From: Gloeocapsopsis sp. IPPAS B-1203
GTDB taxonomy: Bacteria; Cyanobacteriota; Cyanobacteriia; Cyanobacteriales; Chroococcidiopsidaceae
Reading direction: 5' to 3'
Assembly (NCBI RefSeq): GCF_002749975.1
Contig: NZ_PEIG01000012.1
Location: forward strand, 102,834 to 166,833
DNA: 64,000 nt
Each line of letters opens with the position of its first letter. Positions within the stretch are counted from its first letter, which is position 1. The notes under the pieces are model-generated. The model was given only the letters and a program-made list of their open reading frames with translations, did not search any database and was not told where the DNA came from. This document shows positions 18,165 to 29,016 of the stretch, piece after piece. The position numbers and the translations under genes are program-made.

Positions 18165-19601
18165 ATGAGTGCCACTGTCAAAACCTTAGTCAATCAGCCC
18201 TACAAATACGGATTTGTCACCGACATTGAGGCAGATACGATTCCACGTGGACTGAGCGAAGATGTGATTCGGCTAATCTCTGCTAAGAAAGAAGAGCCAG
18301 AGTTCATGCTAGAGTTTCGCCTCAAAGCTTTCCGTCAGTGGCAAAAAATGACAGAACCTGCCTGGTCTAATGTCGAGTATCCTCCGATTAATTACCAGGA
18401 TATCATTTATTACTCTGCACCGAAGAAGAAGCCCAAGCTCAACAGTATAGAAGAAGTCGATCCTACGCTTCTAGAAACTTTTGAAAAACTAGGAATTCCT
18501 CTCTCAGAGCAAAAACGACTTTCTAACGTAGCAGTGGATGCTATTTTTGATAGCGTTTCCGTGGCGACAACATTTAAAGAAAAGCTTGCTGAAGAAGGCG
18601 TCATCTTCTGTTCCATTTCCGAAGCCTTACGAGAATATCCAGAGTTAGTGCAAAAGTACTTAGGTAGCGTTGTTCCCATTGCAGACAACTACTTTGCTGC
18701 GTTAAACAGTGCTGTATTCAGCGATGGTTCCTTTGTCTATGTTCCCAAGAACACTAAATGTCCGATGGAACTGTCTACTTACTTCCGCATTAACAGTGGT
18801 GACACTGGACAGTTTGAACGGACGCTGATCGTTGCTGAGGAAGGGAGCTATGTTTCCTACCTTGAAGGTTGTACAGCACCGATGTACGACACAAATCAAC
18901 TCCATGCGGCTGTCGTAGAGTTGGTTGCGCTAGACAATGCAGAAATCAAATACTCTACAGTGCAAAACTGGTATGCTGGAGATGAAAATGGCAAAGGTGG
19001 AATTTACAACTTCGTAACTAAGCGCGGTTTGTGTCAAGGTGTGAACTCTAAAATTTCCTGGACACAAGTAGAAACAGGTTCAGCAATTACTTGGAAGTAT
19101 CCCAGTTGCGTCCTCGCAGGCGATAACTCAGTTGGTGAATTTTACTCAGTTGCATTAACGAACAATATGCAGCAAGCCGATACTGGAACTAAAATGGTAC
19201 ACGTTGGGAAAAATACTCGTAGTACTATTGTTTCCAAAGGAATCTCCGCTGGACGCTCCTCGAATAGCTATCGCGGCTTAGTCAAAGTCAGTCCCAATGC
19301 CAAAGGTGCAAGAAATTATTCACAGTGCGATTCAATGCTGATCGGGGATAATGCTCATGCCAACACCTTCCCCTACATTCAAGTACAGAACAACACTGCC
19401 AAAGTAGAACATGAAGCGTCAACTTCTAAGATTGGTGAAGAACAGCTATTTTACTTTTCACAGCGTGGTATATCTGCAGAAGATGCTGTTTCTATGATGA
19501 TTAGTGGCTTCTGTAAAGATGTCTTCAATCAGTTACCAATGGAGTTTGCAGTAGAAGCAGATCGACTACTGAGCTTGAAACTAGAAGGCAGTGTAGGCTA
19601 A
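18165..19601 (+). CDS. sufB: Fe-S cluster assembly scaffold subunit SufB
   Basis: 478 residues, the normal length. Diagnostic segments include [29 protein letters not shown] and the C-terminal [19 protein letters not shown], followed by [12 protein letters not shown]. The conserved cysteine and histidine ligands implicated in nascent cluster assembly lie in these blocks. SufB forms the SufBC2D scaffold, which receives sulfur originating from SufS. It is the first gene of the operon behind the SufR operators, 60 bp before sufC. Confidence 0.96.
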   Translation: MSATVKTLVNQPYKYGFVTDIEADTIPRGLSEDVIRLISAKKEEPEFMLEFRLKAFRQWQKMTEPAWSNVEYPPINYQDIIYYSAPKKKPKLNSIEEVDPTLLETFEKLGIPLSEQKRLSNVAVDAIFDSVSVATTFKEKLAEEGVIFCSISEALREYPELVQKYLGSVVPIADNYFAALNSAVFSDGSFVYVPKNTKCPMELSTYFRINSGDTGQFERTLIVAEEGSYVSYLEGCTAPMYDTNQLHAAVVELVALDNAEIKYSTVQNWYAGDENGKGGIYNFVTKRGLCQGVNSKISWTQVETGSAITWKYPSCVLAGDNSVGEFYSVALTNNMQQADTGTKMVHVGKNTRSTIVSKGISAGRSSNSYRGLVKVSPNAKGARNYSQCDSMLIGDNAHANTFPYIQVQNNTAKVEHEASTSKIGEEQLFYFSQRGISAEDAVSMMISGFCKDVFNQLPMEFAVEADRLLSLKLEGSVG

Positions 19602-19661
19602 CTGTGGGCTAAGTATTCTCCCTGTACCGTCCTGCTAAATGAACGACACAAAGACAAAAAG

Positions 19662-20453
19662 ATGATTGTAGAAAACAGTGGAATTGTGCTGTCAGTGCGG
19701 GATTTGACAGCCGAAGTAGAAGGAACGCCGATTCTCAAAGGTGTTAACTTAGAAATTAAAGCCGGTGAAATTCATGCCATCATGGGACCAAATGGTTCTG
19801 GTAAAAGCACATTTTCAAAGGTTTTAGCAGGACACCCAGCTTATAAAGTTACTGGCGGTGAGGTGATTTATCAAGGTAACAACTTACTAGAAATGGAACC
19901 AGAAGAACGCGCCCAAAGTGGTGTGTTTATGGCATTTCAGTATCCACTAGAAATTCCTGGTGTCACCAACTTAGACTTTCTCCGAGTAGCTTACAACTCG
20001 CGACGCAAAGCACAGGGGTTAGAAGAATTAGACGCTTTTGATTTTGATGAAGTAGTCCAAGAGAAGCTGGAAGTCGTTAAAATGAATCCTACTTTTCTTA
20101 ACCGTAGTGTTAATGAAGGCTTTTCTGGTGGTGAGAAAAAGCGCAATGAGATTCTGCAAATGGCGCTACTCGAACCAAAGCTGGCAATTTTAGATGAGAC
20201 AGATTCAGGATTAGATATTGACGCGCTCAAAATTGTTGCTAGTGGAGTCAATCAGCTAGCAACTCCAGACAATGCCATTCTTTTAATTACCCACTATCAG
20301 CGTCTACTTAACTACATCGTGCCAGACTTTGTTCATGTTATGGCAGATGGTCGTGTCATCACGAGTGGTGGTAAAGAATTAGCACTAGAGTTAGAATCGC
20401 GTGGCTATGACTGGGTGCTAGAAGAAAATGTATCTGAGGTAGGAGCAAGATGA
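19662..20453 (+). CDS. sufC: Fe-S cluster assembly ATPase SufC
   Basis: 263 residues of an ABC ATPase: Walker [10 protein letters not shown] near residue 42, signature FSGGEKKR, Walker [13 protein letters not shown] with the D-for-P substitution typical of SufC. It drives conformational change in the SufBCD scaffold. Its stop overlaps the sufD start by four bases. Confidence 0.96.
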   Translation: MIVENSGIVLSVRDLTAEVEGTPILKGVNLEIKAGEIHAIMGPNGSGKSTFSKVLAGHPAYKVTGGEVIYQGNNLLEMEPEERAQSGVFMAFQYPLEIPGVTNLDFLRVAYNSRRKAQGLEELDAFDFDEVVQEKLEVVKMNPTFLNRSVNEGFSGGEKKRNEILQMALLEPKLAILDETDSGLDIDALKIVASGVNQLATPDNAILLITHYQRLLNYIVPDFVHVMADGRVITSGGKELALELESRGYDWVLEENVSEVGAR

Positions 20454-21811
20454 GTATTCAAACTCCTGACCTAAACCAAGTTGGGGTAGTATCTTCAGTT
20501 GACGCTGGGTTGAGTCTATATCAAACACAAGCGATCGCTGTTCAAGAACCAGAATTAGTATCTTTATTACAAGCAATTCGCGATCGCGCATCTGTAACTG
20601 TACAGCAATCCCAATTGCCAACGACTCGCGATGAAGAGTGGCGATTTACCGATTTATCTGCTTTAAAGTCAGTTAATTTTCAAGCCGCACCGTCATCAAC
20701 ACTGAATTTAATGGCGCTTGAACCTCTGTTGCTACCAGAAGCACGCAGTCGGTCAGTATTTGTTAATGGTGTTTATGCACCTGAGTTGTCAGCAGTTACA
20801 CTACCTGATGGAGTAATCGCGAGTAACCTTGATGAGCTACCACCAGCGTATCGTTCTCAAATAGAAAAACACTTAGCACAACTTCCAGGCGCACAAGAAG
20901 TCTTTACGGCGCTGAATACAGCAGCGATCGCAGATGTTGCCGTTGTCTGGATACCAAAGAATATTATTGTCGAAACACCAATTCATCTATTATTTATTTC
21001 AACTGCAAGTCACACTCCCATCGTTTCGCAACCGCGTTGTCTTGTCGTAGCAGAATCGAATAGTAGCGTCACGCTAATTGAAGATTACTTCAATCAAATG
21101 ACGAACTTAGCAGCAGAAGAAACCGAAGCCGAAGTCGGCGAACCAATCTACTTCACCAACGCTGTTACAGAAATTTGGCTAGCAGAAAACGCTCAAGTTA
21201 ACCATACCAGAATCGAACGCGATAGCCCAGAAGCTTTTCATATTGGTAAAACTGCGATCGCCCAAGCCAGAGATAGTCGCTACACTTGCACTGCAATTAC
21301 TTTAGGTGCAAAGCTATCACGCCACAATCTAGAAATCTACCAAACCGGCGAACAAACCCAAACAATTCTCAACGGTTTAACCAAGATCTCCGGAAATCAA
21401 CTCGCCGACACGCACAGTACTCTCGCACTCAATCATCCCTACGGTACAAGTCACCAACAACATAAATGTATCGTCGGCGATCGCGCCCACGCAGTCTTCA
21501 ACGGCAAAATCTTTGTACCCAAACCCGCACAACAAACCGACGCCGCCCAACTTAACCGCAATTTATTACTCTCACCCAAAGCCAGAGTAGACACCAAACC
21601 CCAACTAGAAATCACAGCCGATAACGTCAAATGCGCCCACGGCGCAACCGTCAGCCAACTCGACGACGACGAAGTCTTCTACCTCCAAAGCCGAGGACTC
21701 AACGCCACCGACGCCCGCAGCCTCCTTGTCAACGCCTTCGCCGCCGAAATCATCAACCAAATCCCCATCCCCTCCCTGCAACAAACCCTACTAAAAACCA
21801 TCAATCTCTAA
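20450..21811 (+). CDS. sufD: Fe-S cluster assembly scaffold subunit SufD
   Basis: 453 residues. [13 protein letters not shown] near residue 60, the beta-helix core and the C-terminal [27 protein letters not shown] are SufD hallmarks; the last block contains the conserved Cys-His pair. It is translationally coupled to sufC. The last 500 bases are visibly richer in C on the coding strand than the rest of the gene, a local compositional shift that continues into the start of sufS. Confidence 0.95.
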   Translation: MSIQTPDLNQVGVVSSVDAGLSLYQTQAIAVQEPELVSLLQAIRDRASVTVQQSQLPTTRDEEWRFTDLSALKSVNFQAAPSSTLNLMALEPLLLPEARSRSVFVNGVYAPELSAVTLPDGVIASNLDELPPAYRSQIEKHLAQLPGAQEVFTALNTAAIADVAVVWIPKNIIVETPIHLLFISTASHTPIVSQPRCLVVAESNSSVTLIEDYFNQMTNLAAEETEAEVGEPIYFTNAVTEIWLAENAQVNHTRIERDSPEAFHIGKTAIAQARDSRYTCTAITLGAKLSRHNLEIYQTGEQTQTILNGLTKISGNQLADTHSTLALNHPYGTSHQQHKCIVGDRAHAVFNGKIFVPKPAQQTDAAQLNRNLLLSPKARVDTKPQLEITADNVKCAHGATVSQLDDDEVFYLQSRGLNATDARSLLVNAFAAEIINQIPIPSLQQTLLKTINL

Positions 21812-21860
21812 TTAATAACCTCTGCGCCTAGTAAGGTTCGTTTCCCCCCTCCCTCTAACC

Positions 21861-23120
21861 ATGACACTCACCCGAGAAAAAACCCTAGCCGATCGCATCC
21901 GCAGTGACTTCCCCATTCTCCACCAAGAAGTCAACGGTAAGCCCTTAGTCTATCTAGACAACGCCGCAACATCCCAAAAACCCCTACTCGTCCTCAACAC
22001 ACTCCGCGATTACTACGAGCAGTATAATTCCAACGTACATCGTGGCGTTCATACCCTCAGTGCTAAAGCTACCGATGCTTACGAAGCTGCAAGAGATAAA
22101 GTTGCAGCCTTCATCAACGCCGCCTCACGTCAAGAAATTGTCTTCACCCGCAACGCCTCCGAAGCAATTAACTTAGTCGCCTACAGTTGGGGAAGCAGCT
22201 TACAGACAGGAGATGAAATTATTCTCTCTGTCATGGAACACCATAGCAACTTAATTCCCTGGCAATTATTAGCACAACGCACTGGTGCAGTTCTGAAGTT
22301 TGTTGAATTAACAGTAGAACAAGAATTCGATTTAGAACACTTTAAAACACTCATTACCGACAAAACAAAACTTGTCGCCACAGTTCATGTTTCTAATACT
22401 TTAGGTTGTATTAGCCCAGTTAAAGAAATTGTAGCAATCGCTCACGAACATGGTGCAAAAGTATTAATTGATGCTTGCCAAAGTGTCCCACACATGCCTA
22501 TAGATGTGCAGCAAATTGACTGCGATTGGTTAGTGGCTTCTGGACACAAAATGTGCGCTCCTACTGGTATCGGTTTTCTTTACGGTAAATTAGATCTACT
22601 TCGTTCAATGCCACCCTTTTTAGGTGGTGGTGAAATGATTGCGGATGTGTTTTTAGACCATGCTACCTACGCAGATTTACCACATAAATTTGAAGCCGGA
22701 ACCCCTGCAATTGCAGAAGCGATCGCCCTTGGTGCAGCAGTAGACTATCTGAGTGCCATTGGTATAGATAATATTTATGCTTATGAAGCGGAATTAACAG
22801 CTTACTTGTGGGAACAACTCGGACAAATCCCTGAAATTCAAACTTATGGTCCTCAACCTAAAGTAGCAGGTTTAGGCAGAGCCGCACTAGCAGCATTTAC
22901 TGTGGGTGATGTTCATCCTCACGATCTATCGACAATTTTAGATCAAGCAGGTGTTGCAATTCGCGCCGGACATCATTGTACTCAACCGTTACACCGCCAT
23001 CTTGGCATTCAATCTACAGCACGAGCTAGTTTATCTTTTTATAATACTCGGCAAGAAATTGATGTCTTTATTGCTGCTTTGAAAGAAGCTATAGAATTTT
23101 TTGGTAGTATTTTCAGTTAA
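21861..23120 (+). CDS. sufS: Cysteine desulfurase SufS
   Basis: 419 residues, a PLP enzyme of the group II NifS family. [12 protein letters not shown] is near residue 29, the PLP lysine in [15 protein letters not shown] near 225, and the catalytic cysteine in [11 protein letters not shown] near 372. It takes sulfur from cysteine and passes it to the scaffold. It is the last gene of sufBCDS, 49 bp after sufD. No sufE is found in this window. Confidence 0.95.
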   Translation: MTLTREKTLADRIRSDFPILHQEVNGKPLVYLDNAATSQKPLLVLNTLRDYYEQYNSNVHRGVHTLSAKATDAYEAARDKVAAFINAASRQEIVFTRNASEAINLVAYSWGSSLQTGDEIILSVMEHHSNLIPWQLLAQRTGAVLKFVELTVEQEFDLEHFKTLITDKTKLVATVHVSNTLGCISPVKEIVAIAHEHGAKVLIDACQSVPHMPIDVQQIDCDWLVASGHKMCAPTGIGFLYGKLDLLRSMPPFLGGGEMIADVFLDHATYADLPHKFEAGTPAIAEAIALGAAVDYLSAIGIDNIYAYEAELTAYLWEQLGQIPEIQTYGPQPKVAGLGRAALAAFTVGDVHPHDLSTILDQAGVAIRAGHHCTQPLHRHLGIQSTARASLSFYNTRQEIDVFIAALKEAIEFFGSIFS

Positions 23121-23123
23121 GTG

Positions 23124-23155
23124 ATATCGGGTGAGCGTAACTTACCCGAATTATA
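23124..23155 (+). terminator. Probable terminator of sufBCDS
   Basis: TCGGGTGAG (23127-23135) pairs with CTTACCCGA (23141-23149) with one mismatch, then ATTAT. It lies just after sufS. The trailing U-tract is weak. Confidence 0.5.
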
Positions 23156-23161
23156 GCTATT

Positions 23162-23470
23162 CTAGTTTTGTTGCCTAGTGACTTCTTTAAGCTCTGGAAC
23201 AATATATATAGCAAGTGACAAAGAAATAGTAGATAAAGAAGAACATATATCTGTAAATTGAGTATCTGGTAGAATTTTGTGAATGAGATCTGCTGGTAAT
23301 ATAATGTAGTCTAAAAATAAATAAATAGCGATTCTTGTCCAGCCAGAAAGTCCTAATTGTTTCAGTAAAACAAATGGCGATCGCACTTGCTCAAATGAGT
23401 ATCTTTTTGAAAAAATAGATTTAATTTTATTTACAAATTGCTCTAAATAAGTGAAATATAAGTTTAGCAT
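23162..23470 (-). CDS. Small membrane-associated hypothetical protein
   Basis: 102 residues. The middle (IAIYLFLDYIILPADLIHKI) and a second hydrophobic stretch near the end vaguely recall the YkvA/DUF1232 pattern of an L-P-x-DLI helix pair, but the match is not decisive. It is a single gene converging on sufS, with a long AT-rich region upstream. The function is unknown. Confidence 0.45.
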   Translation of the reverse strand: MLNLYFTYLEQFVNKIKSIFSKRYSFEQVRSPFVLLKQLGLSGWTRIAIYLFLDYIILPADLIHKILPDTQFTDICSSLSTISLSLAIYIVPELKEVTRQQN

Positions 23471-23680
23471 TTATCGAAAGATTAGTAATAAGTATATATA
23501 GCTTAATATTTGCCTTACATACTATCCTATTTAGACAAACAGAGAAATCGCAAAACCACTGATATTAATACAATACATTACATAAGTGGTTCTACAGAAT
23601 CAGAAATACGTCATATGCTAATTCATTATTCAAAGTAGATAGAGACTGGTATAACCACTCAAACTTTTGTCAAACGAACT

Positions 23681-24574
23681 TTAATTTACATGAGAATCAG
23701 TATTATTTTCAGCCGGATAATGATCGTTGTATTTTTCTTGGTTGTAATAGTAAAGCGTACGAATTGGGTAAGGAATATTAATTTCAGCCCGATCGCACGC
23801 TCGTTTTAGTTCAACGATAACGCGGGTTCTTGTTTGACGTACCTGAATTTTCTGCGGCGCACTCCAGTAACGTACTACTAGCTCAATCGCACTATCACCA
23901 AAAGCAACAGCATCAACTTCAGGTGATGGACTTGGTAAAACACCTTTAACCTGTTTGACAGTTTCTAGAAATAAATCAATTGCACTTGTTAAATCAGTAT
24001 TATAATCTACACCCACCTCCAAATCAGTCCGGCGATGTGGCATTGCAGTCAGTACTTGCACGGAACTTGTAAATACAATGGCATTGGGAATTAAAACGCG
24101 TTCTCCTTGATATGTTCTAATTTGAGTAGAGCGAATAGTAATATCTTCTACTGTTCCTTCTGAACCATTAACAATAATCTGATCTCCTAAACGAAAAGGC
24201 TCATTTAAAAGTAGCAAGACTCCTGCCAGAAAATTTTTGAAGATGTCTTGAAACGCAAAACCAAACGCTACTGAACCTAAACCAAGTAAGCCAATAATAT
24301 CTCCCAAACGCAAATCAGGAAACGCTAGTACACAGGCAAAGAGAATACCAGCTACCCAAGTGGCTACATGAGTAATCTGCACGAGAAGCGATCGCAGCGA
24401 TTGACTTTTTACTACCCGCTTAGTTGTGACATAAGTCATTCTCCGAGTCACATTAGCTGCGTAACGTGTTAAAAATAGAATGATGATTGCTGCTACAAAT
24501 GCTGGCAGTGATTCAATAGCACTACCCAACAACTGCAATAAACTTGATTGTACTTCCTGGATCAGAGCATTCAT
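23681..24574 (-). CDS. Small-conductance mechanosensitive channel (MscS family)
   Basis: 297 residues. Three N-terminal membrane helices end in the pore-lining GLGSVAFGFAFQDIFKNFLAG near residue 95, then the beta domain with FRLGDQIIVNGSEGTVEDI and the C-terminal alpha/beta domain. The family opens under membrane tension and lets solutes out during down-shock. It is related to, but distinct from, the second MscS gene at 51.0-52.0 kb. No operon partner is seen. Confidence 0.9.
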   Translation of the reverse strand: MNALIQEVQSSLLQLLGSAIESLPAFVAAIIILFLTRYAANVTRRMTYVTTKRVVKSQSLRSLLVQITHVATWVAGILFACVLAFPDLRLGDIIGLLGLGSVAFGFAFQDIFKNFLAGVLLLLNEPFRLGDQIIVNGSEGTVEDITIRSTQIRTYQGERVLIPNAIVFTSSVQVLTAMPHRRTDLEVGVDYNTDLTSAIDLFLETVKQVKGVLPSPSPEVDAVAFGDSAIELVVRYWSAPQKIQVRQTRTRVIVELKRACDRAEINIPYPIRTLYYYNQEKYNDHYPAENNTDSHVN

Positions 24575-24814
24575 AAACTAAATTTTAGCTAGCACTTAGG
24601 TCAACTTAATACTTAATTCCTCAAGCATTTTATCGCTTTGGGGAGTTATCAATGATGATTAAAGTTAACTCAAAATGCTTAAAGCTCAAAATAAGTTCCA
24701 ATTCGTAGATGGGGCTATCATATATGCAAAGTTGGCACAGGTCACAATCTTAAAGCAGCCACAAGTGCAAAAGTGTTCTTGCTATCTTAGGAAAGTATGC
24801 ACACAAGCTGAAGA

Positions 24815-26239
24815 ATGTACGCGACAAAATCAAAACCATCTTGGGCAAATGCGATCGCGCAACCTGCAAAGGAATTTTCTCATACCAAGTTACCCATCTT
24901 ATCCGGTGAAATCCCCGCTAATCTAAGTGGTACGCTGTATCGCAATGGTCCAGCCCGACTTGAACGTGGAAAGATGCGTATGGGACACTGGTTTGATGGC
25001 GATGGTGCAATCTTAGCAGTAAATTTTGCTGATACCGCAGCGACAGCTTTATATCGTTATGTCCAAACACAAGGTTATCAAGAAGAAGCCGCAGCAGGGC
25101 AACTGCTTTATGGTAACTATGGTATGGCAGCACCAGGACCATTTTGGAATCAGTGGTTCAAACCCATTAAAAACGCGGCAAATACCTCGGTGTTAGCACT
25201 TCCTGACAAACTGTTAGCACTTTGGGAAGGTGGTAATCCTCATGCGCTTGATTTAGAAAGTTTGGCAACACGGGGCTGTGACAACTTAGGAGGGTTGCAA
25301 GATAATTCACCTTATTCTGCTCATCCCAAAATTGATGCTCAAACCAAAGAAATTTTCAACTTTGGCATTACCCCTGGCTTAAATGCAACGCTACATCTCT
25401 ACAAAAGCGATGCGACTGGCAAAATCTTGAAAAAAGCGACATATACTCTTAACGGTGTTCCGCTAGTACATGACTTTGTTTTAGCAGGAGAGTATTTAGT
25501 ATTTTTTATACCTCCTGTACGACTCAATCCTTTACCAATTCTCATCGGCTTAAATAATTTTAGTGATTCGTTAGAATGGCAACCGCAACTTGGTACAGAA
25601 TTTTTAGTGTTTGATCGAGATTTAGCACTAGTTTGTCAGGGTGAAACTGAAGCTTGGTATCAATGGCATTTCGCCAATGGTTATGTAGACGATCGCGGCA
25701 ATATTATCGTCGATGTCATCCGCTATGAAGACTTTCAAACTAATCAATATCTCAAAGAAGTCGCCACGGGTGAAACCCACACAGTTGCTAAAAGCGCACT
25801 TTGGCAAATATGTCTCGATCCGCGATTGGGGAAAGTGACAGCTATAGAAAATATCCTAGATCGCCATTGTGAATTTCCTGTCATTCCGCCATACTTGATG
25901 GGCAAACAAGCACAGCAGATTTATCTTTCTATACATCGCCCAGGAATTGATCCGCGCCAAGAGATGTTTGGGGCGATCGCGCGTTTTGACTATCGAACTC
26001 AAGCATTAGCGATCGCTGATTGTGGTGAAAACCGCTACCCTACTGAACCAATTTATGTTCCCAATCCTGAAAATCCTGATCGCGGTTGGATTGTAACTGT
26101 TGTTTATGATGGTAATACTAATAGCAGTGAAGTTTGGATCTTTGGCGATCGCCTTACAGAAGCACCAATTTGTCGATTAGGATTGCCTAATGTTGTTCCA
26201 ATGGGGTTTCACGGTACATGGAAACCTGCATCAAATTGA
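24815..26239 (+). CDS. Carotenoid cleavage oxygenase (apocarotenoid type)
   Basis: 474 residues of the RPE65/CCD beta-propeller family. The four iron-binding histidines can be placed in PYSAHPKID, PLVHDFVLAG, WYQWHFANGY and the terminal MGFHGTW. The N-terminal NLSGTLYRNGPARLERG is typical. Length and sequence resemble cyanobacterial Diox1-like enzymes that cleave apocarotenals to retinal, though substrate choice is not certain. The ATG at 24815 is preceded by CTGAAG. It is a single gene. Confidence 0.88.
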   Translation: MYATKSKPSWANAIAQPAKEFSHTKLPILSGEIPANLSGTLYRNGPARLERGKMRMGHWFDGDGAILAVNFADTAATALYRYVQTQGYQEEAAAGQLLYGNYGMAAPGPFWNQWFKPIKNAANTSVLALPDKLLALWEGGNPHALDLESLATRGCDNLGGLQDNSPYSAHPKIDAQTKEIFNFGITPGLNATLHLYKSDATGKILKKATYTLNGVPLVHDFVLAGEYLVFFIPPVRLNPLPILIGLNNFSDSLEWQPQLGTEFLVFDRDLALVCQGETEAWYQWHFANGYVDDRGNIIVDVIRYEDFQTNQYLKEVATGETHTVAKSALWQICLDPRLGKVTAIENILDRHCEFPVIPPYLMGKQAQQIYLSIHRPGIDPRQEMFGAIARFDYRTQALAIADCGENRYPTEPIYVPNPENPDRGWIVTVVYDGNTNSSEVWIFGDRLTEAPICRLGLPNVVPMGFHGTWKPASN

Positions 26240-26269
26240 TCCAAATAGCTGGGTGACTAAAGTCGCAGC

Positions 26270-26345
26270 TAATCCACGGAGGTGGACTAGGTAAAGTCAA
26301 CAGGACTGACGACAGCAGCAATCTAAGCTGAACAGATGAAGTTCA
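26270..26345. mobile_element. IS-end fragment fused to a palindrome relic
   Basis: Bases about 26302-26341 repeat, with a few changes and indels, the start of the decayed transposase at 63221-63270: shared blocks are CAGGACTGACG, CAGCAGCAAT, TAAGCTGAACA and GATGAAGT. Only the leader and first codons of the transposase remain. Immediately before is TCCACGGAGGTGGAC, a relic of the hairpin also found at 3196-3213. Confidence 0.6.
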
Positions 26346-26368
26346 CTTAAGGAAGCTCACCAAACTTG

Positions 26369-27535
26369 TTACGAAGAAGCAGCTGGTAACTGTTCTGGTT
26401 GCAAAGTTAATTCTTGAGGCAAACCATTACGATTGACAGTAATTTGGAGTGTTTTACCTAAATTGGTTGCTTCTACAGAGTCTTGTACTTGGTCGGCATT
26501 TTGAATTTCTACTTGATTGATTTGAGTGATAATGTCACCTGGACGTAGACCAGCACGGGCTGCTGGAGAGTTGGGAGCAACGTCAACGCTTAAAACTCCT
26601 TGTTCTTGCTCAATTTTAAAACCAAGATTACTCTGATTAATTTCTTGCTGAATTTCTGGTGTCAGTTCAATTAATCGCACGCCAATGTATGGGTGTTCAA
26701 CTCGACCAGTTGTAATTAACTGATTTGCTATTCTTTGGGCAGTGTTAATCGGAATAGCAAAGCCTAATCCTTGCGCTCCACCAATAATAGCAGTGTTCAC
26801 TCCTACGACTTCGCCTTGAGCATTAAGCAAAGGTCCGCCAGAATTACCAGGATTGATTGCTGTATCGGTTTGCAGAAAATCAAGTCGTTTATCGTTGACA
26901 CCGATATCTGAACCACTTCGTCCTGTAGCGCTAATAATTCCTTGAGTCACAGTATTATTTAAACCAAGAGGATTACCAATCGCAATCGCCCATTGCCCGA
27001 CGACAATATTGTCAGAATTAGCTAGCTCAACTACAGGTAAGTTTGTTCCCTCGACATCAATAACTGCTACATCTGTGATAGGATCTGCACCGACAACTTT
27101 TCCAGCAAAACGCCGCCCATCTCTTAGCACAACTGATACTTCATCAGCATCTTCCACCACATGAGCGTTAGTGAGAATGCGACCATCTGGGCTAATAATA
27201 AATCCTGAACCAATACCTTGTTGAACTCGCTGTTCTGGGGGAAACAGTTCTTCACCAAAAAATCGTTCAATTAGCGGGTTACTAGCAGCAGGTACTTCAA
27301 CTGTACGGGTAGCATCGATTCTGACAACTGCTGAGCCTACTTCTTGAACAACCTCGGCAACAAAGTTACCATTGTTCGGCTGAGCTACTTGTGAAGTAGG
27401 TGAAGGTTGGATTTGAGCATTTCTATTTTCTAGAGATTCGCATCCAGCGCTACCAATTACGAGCATTCCTAAATATAAAATGGGTTGTTTGAGAATTTGC
27501 TTAATTGTCTCCTTGTGCAAGTTGTTCAACTCCAT
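26369..27535 (-). CDS. Deg/HtrA serine protease, lipoprotein-like
   Basis: 388 residues. A hydrophobic N-terminus ends in a lipobox-like GSAGC near residue 31. The trypsin-like domain shows the triad in TNAHVVEDAD, DPITDVAVID and NPGNSGGPLL, and one C-terminal PDZ domain (VDVAPNSPAARAGLRPGDII). Such proteases degrade or refold damaged envelope proteins (HhoA/HhoB/HtrA group). A copy of the 20-bp CTCCAC/TTCCAC motif lies 62 bp upstream of the ATG. Confidence 0.92.
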   Translation of the reverse strand: MELNNLHKETIKQILKQPILYLGMLVIGSAGCESLENRNAQIQPSPTSQVAQPNNGNFVAEVVQEVGSAVVRIDATRTVEVPAASNPLIERFFGEELFPPEQRVQQGIGSGFIISPDGRILTNAHVVEDADEVSVVLRDGRRFAGKVVGADPITDVAVIDVEGTNLPVVELANSDNIVVGQWAIAIGNPLGLNNTVTQGIISATGRSGSDIGVNDKRLDFLQTDTAINPGNSGGPLLNAQGEVVGVNTAIIGGAQGLGFAIPINTAQRIANQLITTGRVEHPYIGVRLIELTPEIQQEINQSNLGFKIEQEQGVLSVDVAPNSPAARAGLRPGDIITQINQVEIQNADQVQDSVEATNLGKTLQITVNRNGLPQELTLQPEQLPAASS

Positions 27536-27597
27536 AACTGTAAAACATACTAGTTCTAAAAACTGAGACAGAATTGAATTTATAACATTAGATCGTA

Positions 27598-27617
27598 ATA
27601 GTGGAAAACTGGTGGAG
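27598..27617 (-). promoter_or_regulatory. CTCCAC-N6-TCCAC motif upstream of htrA
   Basis: Minus-strand sequence CTCCACCAGTTTTCCACTAT, 62 bp upstream of the Deg protease ATG. TCCAC is repeated at 11-bp spacing. It is one of six near-identical copies in the window; the binding factor is unknown. Confidence 0.65.
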
Positions 27618-27675
27618 ATTAGCTAGGCTATGGCACTTATCACTAGCATCCAATACTTTGACTATATGTGTAGTA

Positions 27676-27752
27676 ATACCAATTTTTTAAATGCTTGCCA
27701 CAAATTAATCCCTGCGTCAGTCATCTATAGCGATCTTAAAGTGAATTGGTAT
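27676..27752. repeat. 77-bp element with ATACCAATT inverted ends
   Basis: ATACCAATT (27676-27684) and AATTGGTAT (27744-27752) bound the element. The right end, read on the minus strand, resembles ACCAATTCATTTTAAGG at 13889-13905, so this is probably a dispersed miniature repeat. Confidence 0.5.
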
Positions 27753-28215
27753 AAGGCACGATCGCTTATTTATGTTGTTTAAGGTAGAGTGGACATTCAG
27801 TGCGCCCTCTCATTATTAGGTATTAGCAATTTTGAGGTAGATATGAGTTAGATCAAAAAAATAATTATTGATTCCATTTAGCAACTATCCAGAAAGATTC
27901 TGAGAGCAAGTAATTCTTTACTACTGGTTGAATTCAGAAGTAGTCTTAAATAAAATTTTTGTTGAATATTGCTATTGCAAATTGATGCAGTATCTAAAAT
28001 TATATCCTATCTTAGGGACATTTCATAACTTCTTTAAGGAAAATATAAAAATTAGTGACGTATGTGTTGAAATACAAATAATTATTATTTTCGTTTCGGC
28101 ATAGAGTAATTTTACTTTGCTTTGCTATAAGTTGTTTTTTATTTTCAAATTAAATCTTTACGCTATTAAGCTTAGGTATTATAGGAGATATATAAGATTA
28201 CAACTAATATTTTAT

Positions 28216-28584
28216 TTAATTTAAAGCTGCTTCTACTTGCTCAGCAAGTTTCAGAGGATTAAATGGTTTATTGAGTATACCCTTAACCCCCAAATCTATA
28301 AAACTTTGCCTCAAAAAGCGCCCTTTAGCTGTTAGTAAAATAACAGGAATAGTATTAGTGATTGTACTAGATTGAAGTTTTTTTAACGTAGTTAGCCCAT
28401 CCTCGTCTGCCATCATAATATCTAAGAGAATTGCATCGGGTTGACGATCTTGGGCTAAGTGTAAGCCTTCACGACCTGAATGAGCAATTAGAACCTGCCA
28501 TCCGCCCATAATTTCTAGGCAAGTTTGGATCAATTGTAAAATATCATCTTCATCATCAATAACTAAGATTCTCTTCTTTGTCAT
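28216..28584 (-). CDS. Single-domain response regulator (CheY-like)
   Basis: 122 residues, a receiver domain alone. It has the acidic pair in RILVIDDEDD, the phospho-acceptor Asp in DAILLDIMMADEDG near residue 55, and the switch Thr and Lys in ILLTAKG and ILNKPFNP. With no output domain it must relay phosphate or act by protein contact. It lies 18 bp downstream of a small membrane protein gene. The hybrid kinase is 430 bp away on the other strand and could be a partner. Confidence 0.88.
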   Translation of the reverse strand: MTKKRILVIDDEDDILQLIQTCLEIMGGWQVLIAHSGREGLHLAQDRQPDAILLDIMMADEDGLTTLKKLQSSTITNTIPVILLTAKGRFLRQSFIDLGVKGILNKPFNPLKLAEQVEAALN

Positions 28585-28602
28585 TGCGTTTTACCTTCTG
28601 CT

Positions 28603-28788
28603 CTAATTTATTAACTTAACAAGCGATCGCGCTTGTTGTTTTTCATATAGTCTTAATTCTTCCTCATCGTCTGTGTTTGTAAATCGAGAAGCCTGATAAA
28701 TAAGTGCGCCAACTGCAAAAAGCGCAAATAGAAAGGCGATCGCCATCACGATACGAATTATAACGTTGCTAGGGCGAGGGTTTTGCAT
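28603..28788 (-). CDS. Small single-pass membrane protein
   Basis: 61 residues with one strong hydrophobic helix ([19 protein letters not shown]), then an acidic stretch ([17 protein letters not shown]). It sits 18 bp upstream of the CheY-like gene and reads in the same direction, so it may be translated with it. I do not recognise the family. Its shortness keeps the call tentative. Confidence 0.5.
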   Translation of the reverse strand: MQNPRPSNVIIRIVMAIAFLFALFAVGALIYQASRFTNTDDEEELRLYEKQQARSLVKLIN

Positions 28789-29016
28789 AAAATTTGATGG
28801 TTTTATTAGGGCAATTATGCCAGGACTGTTATTAAGTTGTTAGATTTAAAGTCATATAAACAGCATGCGGTTAATGCTGTCAAACTTGAGAAAAACCTAA
28901 GTATTGAGACTATTACGGTTCTTAAGATAAGGCGAAAAAGTGGAAAAATCGGGCAAAAAACGATGAAAGATAAACTTGTTACATCAACACAGAAAAGTAA
29001 GCCCAAGCTGTAGAAT

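Larger units (their letters stand above)
27536..28215. other. 680-bp spacer with a regulatory motif and a small inverted-repeat element
   Basis: No gene is recognised. Near the htrA side it holds the CTCCAC/TTCCAC motif (27598-27617), then a 77-bp element with 9-bp inverted ends (27676-27752). The remainder is AT-rich and featureless. Confidence 0.6.

Noticed and set aside
28938..28955. GTGGAAAAATCGGGC upstream of the small membrane protein gene
   Set aside because: One half-site only; the partner repeat is CGGGC, too far from GTGGA.
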